The notes beneath the pieces were generated by a model. It did no database searches, was not told where the DNA came from, and saw nothing but the letters and a program-made list of their open reading frames with translations. Shown here piece after piece: positions 34,677 through 43,870 of a DNA stretch of 64,000 nt; the first letter of the stretch is position 1, and every line of letters begins with the position of its first letter. This stretch comes from Lientehia hominis (lineage in GTDB: Bacteria; Bacillota; Clostridia; Lachnospirales; Lachnospiraceae), in the NCBI RefSeq assembly GCF_021044755.1, contig NZ_JAJNOR010000001.1, forward strand, positions 806,001 to 870,000, read 5' to 3'. A program made the translations under genes and the position numbers.

Positions 34677-36671
34677 TCAGGTCTCCGCCGAATACAGCTG
34701 CTTTTTTAAAAGCATCATCTGGTCCCTCAGCTCAGCTGCCTGCTCAAAGTCCAGTTCCGCGGCTGCCTGCTGCATCTTCTTCTGAATGCTTCCGATCAGC
34801 TTCTGAAGCTCCTTACTGCTCATGGATTCTGGATCTTTATCCAGCTTAATGCCGCGTGTGCGTTTTTCCTCCGCCTTGGAGATACTGATCAGATCCCTTA
34901 CCGCCTTTTTAATGGACGTCGGCGTGATGCCGTGCGCTTCATTGTATTCCTGCTGGATCTTCCGCCGCCGCTCTGTTTCACCTATGGCCACACGCATGGA
35001 GTCGGTGATCCTGTCCGCATACATGATGACATGTCCGTCCGCATTCCGGGCCGCCCGGCCAATGGTCTGTATGAGAGAGGTCTCTGAACGCAGGAAGCCT
35101 TCCTTATCCGCATCCAGGATTGCCACAAGCCCGATCTCCGGTATATCCAATCCCTCTCGGAGTAAGTTGATTCCCACCAGGACATCGAACAGATCTAATC
35201 TCATATCCCGGATGATTTCGCTCCGTTCCAATGTATCTATATCGGAATGCAGATATTTGACGCGGATTCCCACCTCCCGCATATAATCGGTCAGATCCTC
35301 CGCCATCCGCTTTGTCAGGGTCGTCACCAGTACCTTCCGTTTCATTTCTACTTCCCGGTTCACCTCGGAGACCAGATCGTCGATCTGTCCTCCCACCGGC
35401 CGCACCTCGACTCTGGGGTCCAGAAGCCCGGTAGGGCGGATAATCTGCTCCGCGCGCAAAAGCTCATGATCCGCTTCATACGCACCCGGAGTGGCAGACA
35501 CAAACAGAAGCTGACTGATCCGTTCCTCAAACTCTGAAAAATTAAGAGGACGGTTGTCCAGCGCGGAAGGAAGGCGGAACCCAAATTCCACAAGAGTTGT
35601 CTTTCTGGACCGGTCCCCCGCGTACATTCCCCGAATCTGAGGAATGGTAATATGAGACTCATCTATCATGATCAGGAAATCGTCCGGGAAGTAATCAAAC
35701 AGCGTACATGGAGGCACTCCCGGCTCCTGCCCGGTCAGATGTCTCGAATAATTTTCTATGCCGGAGCAAAATCCGGTCTCCTTCATCATCTCGATATCAA
35801 AATTGGTCCGTTCCGAGATCCTCTGAGCCTCCAGAAGCTTATCCTCACTCCGGAAATATGCCACCTGCGCCTTTAGCTCTTCAGCAATGGTTTCCGCCGC
35901 CTCCAGCATCTTATCCCTGGGGACTACGTAATGGGACGCTGGAAAGATCGCGATATGCTCCAGGCGGCTCTTCGCCTCACCGGTCAGCGGATCTATCTCC
36001 GTGATCCGGTCCACTTCATCGCCGAAAAATTCGATTCGGTAAGCGACTCCGTCGCAGTAAGCCGGATATACCTCCAGCACATCTCCTCTCACTCGAAAAG
36101 CGCCGCGCTTGAAATCCATGTCGTTCCGGTTGTATTGGATCTCGATCAGCTTGTGTACCACCTCGTCTCTGTCCCGGACCATGCCGGGCCGCAGAGATAC
36201 CACCATGTTCTTGTAATCGATGGGACTTCCCAAGCCGTAAATACAGGAAACGGAAGCAATGATGATAACATCCTCTCTCTCCGACAGAGCTGCCGTCGCC
36301 GAATGGCGGAGCTTATCGATCTCGTCATTGATGGAGGAATCCTTTTCTATATAAGTATCTGTGGAAGGCACATAGGCCTCCGGCTGGTAATAGTCATAGT
36401 AGGAGACAAAATACTCCACCGCATTGTTAGGAAAAAATTCCTTGAACTCCCCGTAGAGCTGCGCGGCCAGTGTCTTGTTGTGTGCAATGATGAGCGTCGG
36501 CTTCTGAAGCTCCTGGATCACGTTGGCCATGGTAAAGGTCTTTCCTGATCCTGTGACACCCAGCAAAGTCTCAAACTGGTTTCCTTCCTTAAAGCCCTGG
36601 ACCAGTTCCTTTATAGCCTGCGGCTGATCTCCGGTAGGAGTGTATTCTGATACCAATTCAAATCTGTTCAC
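34677..36671 (-). CDS. uvrB: Excinuclease ABC subunit B
   Basis: 664 residues, normal length. Walker A GVTGSGKTFT near residue 42; damage-probing beta-hairpin with YFVSYYDYYQPEAYVP; helicase motifs DESHITIPQIRGMY and QTIGRAARN; C-terminal UVR domain that contacts UvrC. Start is GTG nine bases after AGGAGG. A LexA box and a consensus promoter at 36859-36906 give an SOS-inducible transcript with a leader of about 200 nt. Confidence 0.98.
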   Translation of the reverse strand: MNRFELVSEYTPTGDQPQAIKELVQGFKEGNQFETLLGVTGSGKTFTMANVIQELQKPTLIIAHNKTLAAQLYGEFKEFFPNNAVEYFVSYYDYYQPEAYVPSTDTYIEKDSSINDEIDKLRHSATAALSEREDVIIIASVSCIYGLGSPIDYKNMVVSLRPGMVRDRDEVVHKLIEIQYNRNDMDFKRGAFRVRGDVLEVYPAYCDGVAYRIEFFGDEVDRITEIDPLTGEAKSRLEHIAIFPASHYVVPRDKMLEAAETIAEELKAQVAYFRSEDKLLEAQRISERTNFDIEMMKETGFCSGIENYSRHLTGQEPGVPPCTLFDYFPDDFLIMIDESHITIPQIRGMYAGDRSRKTTLVEFGFRLPSALDNRPLNFSEFEERISQLLFVSATPGAYEADHELLRAEQIIRPTGLLDPRVEVRPVGGQIDDLVSEVNREVEMKRKVLVTTLTKRMAEDLTDYMREVGIRVKYLHSDIDTLERSEIIRDMRLDLFDVLVGINLLREGLDIPEIGLVAILDADKEGFLRSETSLIQTIGRAARNADGHVIMYADRITDSMRVAIGETERRRKIQQEYNEAHGITPTSIKKAVRDLISISKAEEKRTRGIKLDKDPESMSSKELQKLIGSIQKKMQQAAAELDFEQAAELRDQMMLLKKQLYSAET

Positions 36672-36769
36672 CCCAGTAAACCTCCTTACTGTTTATACTG
36701 CCTCCGGAAGCTCCTTGCATGAATCCCAAATTCCTGCATATACCCGCCAAAAACAACATAAAACCCTCA

Positions 36770-36786
36770 ATGGTATAGTATACCAT
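36770..36786. repeat. 17-nt perfect palindrome in the uvrB leader
   Basis: ATGGTATAGTATACCAT: eight-base arms around a single G. It lies in the leader between the SOS promoter and uvrB. Either a DNA-binding site or a small RNA hairpin; no T-run follows. Confidence 0.5.
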
Positions 36787-36858
36787 GATTCATCCTATAT
36801 TAACACGCTATGCTTTAAAACCTATGCCGCAGACAGACACATCCGTCTGTAGTTCTCA

Positions 36859-36906
36859 GAACATACGTTCATTTACCAGTATAACTGCTATTCCCTTTCG
36901 CGTCAA
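36859..36906 (-). promoter_or_regulatory. SOS promoter of uvrB with LexA box
   Basis: Reverse strand TTGACG (36901-36906), 17-bp spacer, TATACT (36878-36883). Seven bases past the -10 lies GAACATACGTTC (36859-36870), a perfect GAAC-N4-GTTC LexA/DinR box of the Bacillota type, placed over the transcription start. Confidence 0.85.
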
Positions 36907-37029
36907 TAGGAGAAAATCCGCGCGATTTCAACAACCGTCTGCAGAAAATAAAAAAGAGCCTGCATAGGGCAGAGGTGCATAAAGAAGTATTGTAAAATAC
37001 TGACCTATGCCAAGTGAACGGGAAATAAG

Positions 37030-37070
37030 AAAACTCTATGTGAATGGACAAACCATTTGCATAGAGTTTT
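37030..37070 (+). terminator. Hairpin terminator at the left edge of the island
   Basis: AAAACTCTATG / CATAGAGTTTT arms with an inner AATGG/CCATT stem, followed by TCTTTTGTTT. No gene reads into it within the window from the left, so it may belong to a lost gene. Confidence 0.7.
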
Positions 37071-37166
37071 TCTTTTGTTTATTTCACATTTCAGCGTCCG
37101 CAGGATGCGCAGCCGTCACTGAAGGGGACGATCTTGGGGGGCTTGAGGGTTATCCCTTAACAAGCG

Positions 37167-37215
37167 TTTTGGCGGGGAGAAAATCCGCCAAAATCGCAAA
37201 CATGTACATGTTTGC
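37167..37215. repeat. Adjacent palindromes at the island edge
   Basis: TTTTGGCGG (37167-37175) pairs with CCGCCAAAA (37185-37193). Three bases on, GCAAACATGTACATGTTTGC (37196-37215) is a perfect 20-nt palindrome. The 680-bp stretch 36672-37350 has no gene; these structures, two terminators and the uvrB promoter fill it. They could mark a mobile-element end, a transfer origin or a regulatory site. Confidence 0.5.
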
Positions 37216-37274
37216 ATTGCTTGCTATATTGAGCTTGCTGAACAGTAAGCACATCTAATGTTGTCACACAACAC

Positions 37275-37315
37275 AAAAATGAGCGTTCCGGCTACCAGCT
37301 GAAACGCTCATTTTT
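37275..37315. terminator. Bidirectional terminator before the HerA cassette
   Basis: Perfect 13-bp arms AAAAATGAGCGTT / AACGCTCATTTTT, with T-runs on both strands. It insulates the cassette promoter at 37388 from upstream transcription. Confidence 0.8.
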
Positions 37316-37387
37316 CTTCTGGGGAGTATTCCCACACTCTTAATCCGACACTTTTGCAAAATCTTTCCGGATATTCCGACGGCTATC

Positions 37388-37416
37388 TTGATTTTATTCG
37401 GTTAAACGAGTATAAT
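37388..37416 (+). promoter_or_regulatory. Promoter of the HerA-NurA cassette
   Basis: TTGATT (37388-37393), 17-bp spacer, TATAAT (37411-37416), 54 bp before the first ATG. It is the only strong promoter I see for the five genes. Confidence 0.75.
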
Positions 37417-37470
37417 ACATACTATGTTATTATATCTATCCCAAAAATCACGGTAATCGGAGGTTACAAA

Positions 37471-37674
37471 ATGAAATATCTATCCGTAACGGAAACCGCT
37501 GAACGCTGGGGTATTTCTACGCGCCGCATACAAATTTTATGTAATGAAGATCGCATACCGGGCGCGATAAGAATCGGACGCACTTGGGCAATCCCTGATG
37601 ATGAGCCGAAACCGGCAGATGCTCGAATTAAAAGTGGAAAGTATATCAAGACTTCCACTGAAAACAAAAAGTAA
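37471..37674 (+). CDS. Small MerR/excisionase-like HTH protein
   Basis: 67 residues from MKYLSVTETAERWGISTRRI, with CGGAGG seven bases before the ATG at 37471. The winged HTH of the excisionase/MerR type continues to IPGAIRIGRTWAIPDDEPKP and ends in a basic tail. Proteins like this lead many restriction, toxin or defence operons in Lachnospiraceae, probably as regulators. It is first in the cassette, 113 bp before the NurA gene. Confidence 0.82.
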   Translation: MKYLSVTETAERWGISTRRIQILCNEDRIPGAIRIGRTWAIPDDEPKPADARIKSGKYIKTSTENKK

Positions 37675-37787
37675 GCCACATTTTTATACCAGCACCTCCT
37701 ACAATAATGGGATAAGTCGGCACGGAGGTTTAAGCCCTTCCGATACGGGAAAGGTCATTTGCGATAATAGCTGCATGGAGGTTTATT

Positions 37788-38912
37788 ATGCCTACACTGA
37801 ATAAAATATTTGACAAGTGCGGCGTTGCGCTGTATCAAAACGAAAGTCTCGATCTTGATCATTATTATCAAGAACCGTATCAGGACGAGGGCGATGAAAT
37901 CAAAGTAATCGGAGAACCGTTTGAAACGGACAAGTCAAAGAAAATACGAAAATATGACCTCTATGTAGAAGATCGCACTTTCTCTAATTTTTCATTCTTC
38001 ATGGATGGTTCTAGGCGGACATATAAAATTGGCGATATTGTGATTGAGGGCAAGAAAATTTATCCAGTAGTCGTTGCTCAAATCAGAGCTGGCTGTACTG
38101 AAAGAGGCAGTAAGAAAAAGCTCCACTCGCATCAGGCAATACAGCGAAAGAATCTTTTACTATTGAGCGACAAAGTCAACACGGTAGATTTCAAAGAAAT
38201 CCAACAGCGTATTACCAGAACAAAGGTCGCACAAGAAATGTTTCTGGAAGTGGTCGAGTATCGCTTTGAGCCGGAAAAACATAATATTCCTGTTAATGCT
38301 GCAATCGCAAAAGCCAACACTATGATGCATGACATGGAAATAGAAATTCTGTCAAATATGGTCAAATCTGGAGTGTTGGACACTGACCGCATGCTAGTGG
38401 TAGACGGACCACTTCAATTTCTCCGTCAAGACACAGGAAAAACCGAGTTTGCTGATCTGTTTTACAATGTAATAGGGGTTTCAAAGAGTTTCAATCCTAT
38501 GCTCCCCACATCCAGCAAATCCAAACGCGGAGGAACACAAATAGGCGCAGAACTTTTGAAACTTGAATATGGTGAACGTACCCCGGTGTTTTTGAAAGAA
38601 AATGACCGTGGCAGGCGATTTGGGGTATGGTATCTAAGAATACGTCCCAAAAACAAAGTTTCAAATCCTCTCGAAGGAATAATCAAAATTGAGAAAATGG
38701 TGTTAGAGGATTATTACGACAGCGGAATTCCAACAGATGTTGTCGATACGATTTCTTTATCATTGCTCAATGAAGGTTCACCAACTTGTTATGGGCGCGA
38801 TGAACGGTGGGCAAGTCATCTATACCCGGTATATCTGACAGAAACACTTATCAAGTCCACATTTGAAAGCGACCTGGTGTTTATCAATAATTTCAAACGA
38901 GATTTTCGGTAA
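37788..38912 (+). CDS. NurA-like nuclease
   Basis: 374 residues; GGAGGTTTATT precedes the ATG. NurA-type metal-binding motifs are seen: FFMDGSRRTYKIGDI with Asp73, MLVVDGPLQF with Asp206, and a C-terminal region (FGVWYLRIRPKN, HLYPVYLTETLIK) where NurA has a conserved His. NurA is a nuclease that works with the HerA translocase to resect DNA ends in archaea, and in bacteria with phage-defence HerA operons. The HerA-like gene follows after 17 bp. Assignment rests on motifs and this pairing. Confidence 0.78.
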   Translation: MPTLNKIFDKCGVALYQNESLDLDHYYQEPYQDEGDEIKVIGEPFETDKSKKIRKYDLYVEDRTFSNFSFFMDGSRRTYKIGDIVIEGKKIYPVVVAQIRAGCTERGSKKKLHSHQAIQRKNLLLLSDKVNTVDFKEIQQRITRTKVAQEMFLEVVEYRFEPEKHNIPVNAAIAKANTMMHDMEIEILSNMVKSGVLDTDRMLVVDGPLQFLRQDTGKTEFADLFYNVIGVSKSFNPMLPTSSKSKRGGTQIGAELLKLEYGERTPVFLKENDRGRRFGVWYLRIRPKNKVSNPLEGIIKIEKMVLEDYYDSGIPTDVVDTISLSLLNEGSPTCYGRDERWASHLYPVYLTETLIKSTFESDLVFINNFKRDFR

Positions 38913-38929
38913 TAAGAGGAGATAGAAAA

Positions 38930-40603
38930 ATGAGTACAAGAAAGCTGATTGGCAAGGTATCTGCCACAGAAAAGAATCCTTCATCCTGCGATGAGTTCCA
39001 ATTTTGGCTGTCTGATGATACAATTCTGAGTCCGTTCGACATTGTCCTTGTACATAACAAAACGGACGATTCGATCACATATGGCGTTGTTCAAGATATT
39101 TTCCATATTACAGATGGTACAGGTCATATCAGCAACTACGTTTCCTCCGATTTTGGCAATGTGGATATTGCGCCTATGACAAGACGTCTGTCTCTTTCCT
39201 ATGCCAAAGTGTCAGTCATTCATAACACCAAAGAAAACTTCATGCCGGTATTCGAAGGATCTGCTGTATATACGGCGGATGAAGATGATATTCAAGTCGC
39301 ACTTGGACTTGATAACATTGATGAAAAAACTGCTATTCCCGCAGGTCTGATGAAAGCAGGAAACAATGTCTCTGTTCCAATTAAATACAACGGCGATTTC
39401 CTGATCGGTCCGGAGGGAGCGCATATGAACATTTCCGGTATTTCTGGCTTGGCAACAAAGACCAGTTATGTTATGTTCCTCTTGAAAGCAATTCAGCATA
39501 AATGTAAGGATGATGTCGCCATTATTGTAATGAATGTCAAGGGCGACGATTTACTTCATGTACATCAGCCAAATGAGAAGATTACGGAGGCGCAACGTCA
39601 AGACTGGACTGATCTGGGCGTACCATGCACACCGTTTGAGAATGTAAAATATCTGTATCCGTATAGACAACAAAAGGATAAGCTGTACGCAAATACCGCA
39701 TTGCCTACCAATGATTTGATTGAACAATTCGCCACGAATCAAGCGGCGAATTTTGTCTACACCTTTGAACATGATATCAGCAAGGTAGACATGCTATTTG
39801 CAAATGTAGATGATCCCAACTATACAATCGAGTCCATCCTGAACTATATTGATTATGGCCCTGAGTTTAGAGGTGATTTGAGTTGGGTCAATTTCAAAGA
39901 GGTGTTGAAGGAATTTTGTAGCAAAGGAAGTGGAAAAAAAGACAACTCAAGTATTTTGATTCAATCATGGCAACGATTTCGCCGCCTCATTAACAATTCC
40001 ATTAACGATGATATTTTTGTTAATGCAAAGTCGAGCAAGAAAGAGCAGCATCAGGTATATCTTTCAGACGAAGTGCTGAACATCAACGGCGGGGAGATGA
40101 TGGTTGTAGATATTGCGGGGCTAACGGAGCAACTTCAATGTCTTGTTTTTGGCGATATTATTCGTTCTGTCTATTCTTTGAAGCACGGAGATTTTGATCA
40201 GGAGGATCGTATCAGCGATAAGCCGGTTCCCAAGAAAATCATTATTTTTGTGGATGAGCTGAATAAATATGCTCCCTCTACTTCCAGCAAGAACTCGCCT
40301 CTCCTCGCAAACTTGTTGGATATTACAGAACGAGGACGTTCTGAGGGGGTGATTCTGTTTTCAGCAGAGCAGTTCAGAAGCGCGATCCATGATCGTATCA
40401 AAGGGAATTGTGGAACAAATATTTATGGACGTACCAATGCCATTGAGGTATCCCGTCCTGATTACAAATTTGTTCCGTCTGTATATGCCAATATGATGAC
40501 ACGCTTAAAGAAGGGCGATCTGATTGTGCATCACCCTGTTTTTAAGACGCTGTTGAAAATCCAATTCCCGTTTCCGTCCTACAATCAAGGAGGTAGCAAA
40601 TAA
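38930..40603 (+). CDS. HerA-like DNA-translocating ATPase with unusual Walker A
   Basis: 557 residues. An N-terminal beta-barrel (HAS-type) domain of about 150 residues is followed by a RecA-like core. Where HerA has GxxGxGKS, this protein has GISGLATKTSY (residues 170-180): the glycine before Lys is Thr and one residue is added. Walker B IIIFVDELNKYAP (Asp441, Glu442) is intact, and an arginine-finger-like SRPDY lies near the end. It should form hexamers that move DNA to NurA. GAGGAGATAGAAAA precedes the ATG. Its stop overlaps the next start by one base. Confidence 0.82.
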   Translation: MSTRKLIGKVSATEKNPSSCDEFQFWLSDDTILSPFDIVLVHNKTDDSITYGVVQDIFHITDGTGHISNYVSSDFGNVDIAPMTRRLSLSYAKVSVIHNTKENFMPVFEGSAVYTADEDDIQVALGLDNIDEKTAIPAGLMKAGNNVSVPIKYNGDFLIGPEGAHMNISGISGLATKTSYVMFLLKAIQHKCKDDVAIIVMNVKGDDLLHVHQPNEKITEAQRQDWTDLGVPCTPFENVKYLYPYRQQKDKLYANTALPTNDLIEQFATNQAANFVYTFEHDISKVDMLFANVDDPNYTIESILNYIDYGPEFRGDLSWVNFKEVLKEFCSKGSGKKDNSSILIQSWQRFRRLINNSINDDIFVNAKSSKKEQHQVYLSDEVLNINGGEMMVVDIAGLTEQLQCLVFGDIIRSVYSLKHGDFDQEDRISDKPVPKKIIIFVDELNKYAPSTSSKNSPLLANLLDITERGRSEGVILFSAEQFRSAIHDRIKGNCGTNIYGRTNAIEVSRPDYKFVPSVYANMMTRLKKGDLIVHHPVFKTLLKIQFPFPSYNQGGSK

Positions 40604-42186
40604 TGAGCGAGCCTATTGCCGGAAAATTCCTTCTGGAAATATTGACAAAAGGAATGTATTCTAATCCTATGCACATTTATCGTGAATACATTCAGAATTC
40701 TTCTGACTCTATCGACAAGGCAATAAAGGCGGGCATTCTGCAAACTACCGAAGCTGAGATACATATTTTCATTGATGATAAGGAACGCAATATTGTCATC
40801 AGAGATAATGGCCTTGGAATACCGCTTAATATTGCAAAGGTAAAACTAATGAATGTTGGTGCATCTGATAAAGATGGCGTGACAGAACGCGGTTTTCGCG
40901 GCATCGGACGATTAGGTGGACTTGCATATGCAGAGAAAGTGCAATTTATCACCTCTGCTATCGGAGATACCGCAAAAACCATAATGACTTGTGACTGTGT
41001 TCGAATGCAACAACTGCTCCAAAAATCAAATACTGAAACATCAGACATCATGGAAACTTTCAAAGCGATCAGTGCTTTTGAAGAACAGCCGGAAGAAGCT
41101 GAACAACATTATTTTGAAGTACGCCTAATAGGTGTCCCTAAGGAATCCGGTCTGTTAGACGAAGATGACGCTATTCGCTATCTCGCAGAAACTGCACCCA
41201 TTGATTTTGATAGTCAGCATTTCGTTCAGGCAAAAAAGATCCGGGAATATTTTATAGAAAAGGGTTTCCCGATTCCCTGCTATAAAATCCTTCGCGGCGC
41301 ACGTAAAAAGCCAATCTACAAACTGTATTCTCGCAGTATGTCAACTGGAAAACAGGAACGTACAAAAACAAAGGATTATGTGCGCGATGTTGAGTTCATT
41401 TATCACGAAGCATCTGACGGCAAGCCGCTGTATATCGGCTGGTTAGCTATTACCGATTTTTCAGGCATTATATCCGACGAGTCCGTTCAGGGAATTCGAT
41501 TCCGCAAAGGAAACATTCTTGTCGGCAACGGAACAACTTTTGCAAAATTCTTCCCATCTGAAGGTCACAATGCCAACCGCATGTTTGCAGGAGAAATTCA
41601 TGTACTTCATGACGAATTGGTTCCGAACTCCCAGAGAGACGATTTTGAGCCAAGTACAGTCTACAATGAAATGAGAAAAGCGCTTGCTGAATGGGCAGGA
41701 ACAATCAACAAAAAATATCGTCGTGGAACATCGGAGGCGACTTCTGCACTTCGTAACCTAACTAAATTGAATGAAGAGCAGAGGGAATTGGAAGAGAAAA
41801 TTGACTCCGGTGCAATTACTTCTGACGAAAAAAGAGAACAAATTTCTGAACGCCTCGAAAAAATCGCCCGTACTCGCGAAAAAGAAGAAAAGACCGTCCG
41901 CAAAGCGTTAGAGCGTGGCACATTCGATAATGAACGTAAAGAAACGGTGGAAAAAGCTCTTTCTCAGACGGAAACCGCAACTAAAAAAGTAGCTGCGTTG
42001 AACACGAAAATTGTAAATGCAGGTTATGCAACTAAAAACGATTTACCTTCCTCTTACAGCCGTGATGAACGTAAGTTGTACCAACGCATTATTTCTGTGA
42101 TAGACATCTATTTTGCGGATGATCCAAAGACGGCTGAAGCATTACGTGAGAAGATAAAATCAGAACTGAGCGTGAAGAAAAAATGA
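40603..42186 (+). CDS. GHKL/Hsp90-like ATPase with coiled-coil tail
   Basis: 527 residues. The ATP-binding N-terminal domain has the Bergerat motifs: EYIQNSSDSIDKA (Glu28, Asn32), IRDNGLGIP (Asp68), and GFRGIGRLGGLAY as lid. The pattern is closest to HtpG/Hsp90. The middle part lacks recognisable Hsp90 client domains. Residues 385-480 are a charged coiled coil, and a small helical end follows. Start TAATG overlaps the HerA stop, and its own stop overlaps the radical SAM start (ATGA), so the three proteins are made in step. It could be a clamp, chaperone or sensor of the complex. Confidence 0.82.
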   Translation: MSEPIAGKFLLEILTKGMYSNPMHIYREYIQNSSDSIDKAIKAGILQTTEAEIHIFIDDKERNIVIRDNGLGIPLNIAKVKLMNVGASDKDGVTERGFRGIGRLGGLAYAEKVQFITSAIGDTAKTIMTCDCVRMQQLLQKSNTETSDIMETFKAISAFEEQPEEAEQHYFEVRLIGVPKESGLLDEDDAIRYLAETAPIDFDSQHFVQAKKIREYFIEKGFPIPCYKILRGARKKPIYKLYSRSMSTGKQERTKTKDYVRDVEFIYHEASDGKPLYIGWLAITDFSGIISDESVQGIRFRKGNILVGNGTTFAKFFPSEGHNANRMFAGEIHVLHDELVPNSQRDDFEPSTVYNEMRKALAEWAGTINKKYRRGTSEATSALRNLTKLNEEQRELEEKIDSGAITSDEKREQISERLEKIARTREKEEKTVRKALERGTFDNERKETVEKALSQTETATKKVAALNTKIVNAGYATKNDLPSSYSRDERKLYQRIISVIDIYFADDPKTAEALREKIKSELSVKKK

Positions 42187-43862
42187 GAGTATTATTAGTA
42201 GAGCCAAATTATAAAAACAAATACCCCCCAATGGGTTTGATGAAAATAAGCACTTACCACAAAATGCTTGGAGACGAAGTACACTTTGTCAAAGGGACAA
42301 ATCCGAATATTGATGCGGAAGTGTGGGATAGAATTTATGTAACAACGTTATTTACCTTTGATTTTGCAATTTCTGTTAAAACGATAAATCATTATATGCA
42401 CCTTGTTAATGATGTTGATTCGCTGTATGTCGGTGGTATTATGGCATCTCTTATGCCCGACAAAGTTATTGATGCCACCGGCATCAAACGTTCACATATT
42501 CTGACAGGTTTGTTTACAGATACTTCCGTTGTAGGCGATAATAACGACATCAATGTAGATCAGCTTCCTCTCGATTATGATATTCTTGAAGAAATCGACT
42601 ATGAATATCTGGCAGGCGACAATTATTTTGCCTATACAACCCGCGGCTGTCCTAATCACTGCTCTTTCTGCGCAGTGCCGATTTTGGAGCCAAACTTTCA
42701 CGTTACTAACAATATCATTGAACAAATCAACACGATTGATCGAAAATATGGTCCAAAGCAGCATCTTCTGTTATTGGATAATAATGTGCTGAATACCCCT
42801 GATCTTGAGGCTTTGGTTGACGATTTATGTGCCGCGGGATTTGGACGAGGCGCAAAATATGTTGATCCGGGGAGCTATAATATTGTTATGATGCGTTATC
42901 ATAACGGTGATCGTGCTGATTTTCTTGACAGAAAGATGATGACATATTTGGAGAAATTCAAAAAGCGCATCAAGTCCCCAGAAATGCTTGATGTTTTCCT
43001 CCAAATTGTTATCGGAGCAGAAGATGCGGAGAACTTTGCCGAGTATATGCTTGAACATGAAGCTGAGTTAACTCCGATTATTGAGAAATATCGAAACAAA
43101 ACGCCTAAGGCTCGTTATTTGGATTTCAACCAAGGTGTTGACGGAAGAAAGATTAATGATGAAAATATGACGCAACTTGCTCGTCTTGCAATCAGGCCAC
43201 TGCGAATCGCTTTTGATGATATTAAGTTGAAAGACAAATATTGTGCCGCTGTTCGTACTGCGCACAAGTATGGAATAAAAGAGATTTCTAACTATATCCT
43301 TTTCAATTATAAGGATAAGCCGGAAGAACTCTATGAACGCCTGCGTATCAATATTAAGCTGAACAGAGAGCTTGGAATTCAGATTTTTTCGTTTCCGATG
43401 AAATATTCGCCCATTGATCGTACTGACCGCGATTTCATCGGTACAAATTGGACAAAAAAATCCATTCGTGCAATTTCTGCTATTTTGCAAGTAACAAAAG
43501 GCGTGGTAGCTGCTGGATCAGATTTCTTTTATAAAGCGTTTGGCAGTTCTCTCGACGAATACTTTGAATTATTGGCGATGCCTCGTGAGTTGATTATGTT
43601 CCGTTACCACTTTGAAAGGAATGGAACAACTGCACAATGGCAGAAACTATATCGGGCGCTGAGTGAGGAACAGAAGAAAGAACTTATGATATTTGTTTCT
43701 CATACGGTTTCTGAACTGAGAATACTGCCTTGGCCCGAACAATTCAAAAAAATACTACCGTATTATTTGATTAAGTTCAATGACAAAAAAGAACAATTAT
43801 CCAACGGTGCTGTACAACTGTCCTTTATAAATGACAGCGATGTTGTAATTGAAGGTGAATAA
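42183..43862 (+). CDS. Radical SAM protein of the HerA-NurA cassette
   Basis: 559 residues. The N-terminal 120 residues resemble the B12-binding-like domain in front of many radical SAM enzymes (VEPNYKNKYPPMGLM), but the cobalamin motif DxHxxG is absent. The radical SAM cluster is RGCPNHCSFCAVP with Cys156, Cys160, Cys163. A barrel follows (DNNVLNTPDLEALVDDL, LDFNQGVDGRKI, LRIAFDD). A C-terminal helical part of 170 residues has no match I know. The start overlaps the GHKL gene by four bases. No substrate can be inferred; base or tRNA modification, or a radical-based effector, are options. Confidence 0.85.
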   Translation: MRVLLVEPNYKNKYPPMGLMKISTYHKMLGDEVHFVKGTNPNIDAEVWDRIYVTTLFTFDFAISVKTINHYMHLVNDVDSLYVGGIMASLMPDKVIDATGIKRSHILTGLFTDTSVVGDNNDINVDQLPLDYDILEEIDYEYLAGDNYFAYTTRGCPNHCSFCAVPILEPNFHVTNNIIEQINTIDRKYGPKQHLLLLDNNVLNTPDLEALVDDLCAAGFGRGAKYVDPGSYNIVMMRYHNGDRADFLDRKMMTYLEKFKKRIKSPEMLDVFLQIVIGAEDAENFAEYMLEHEAELTPIIEKYRNKTPKARYLDFNQGVDGRKINDENMTQLARLAIRPLRIAFDDIKLKDKYCAAVRTAHKYGIKEISNYILFNYKDKPEELYERLRINIKLNRELGIQIFSFPMKYSPIDRTDRDFIGTNWTKKSIRAISAILQVTKGVVAAGSDFFYKAFGSSLDEYFELLAMPRELIMFRYHFERNGTTAQWQKLYRALSEEQKKELMIFVSHTVSELRILPWPEQFKKILPYYLIKFNDKKEQLSNGAVQLSFINDSDVVIEGE

Positions 43863-43870
43863 ACAAAAGC

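Noticed and set aside
37007..37258. 83-residue forward frame starting MPSEREIRKLYV
   Set aside because: It runs through a strong terminator hairpin and palindromes and has no ribosome site; treated as non-coding.
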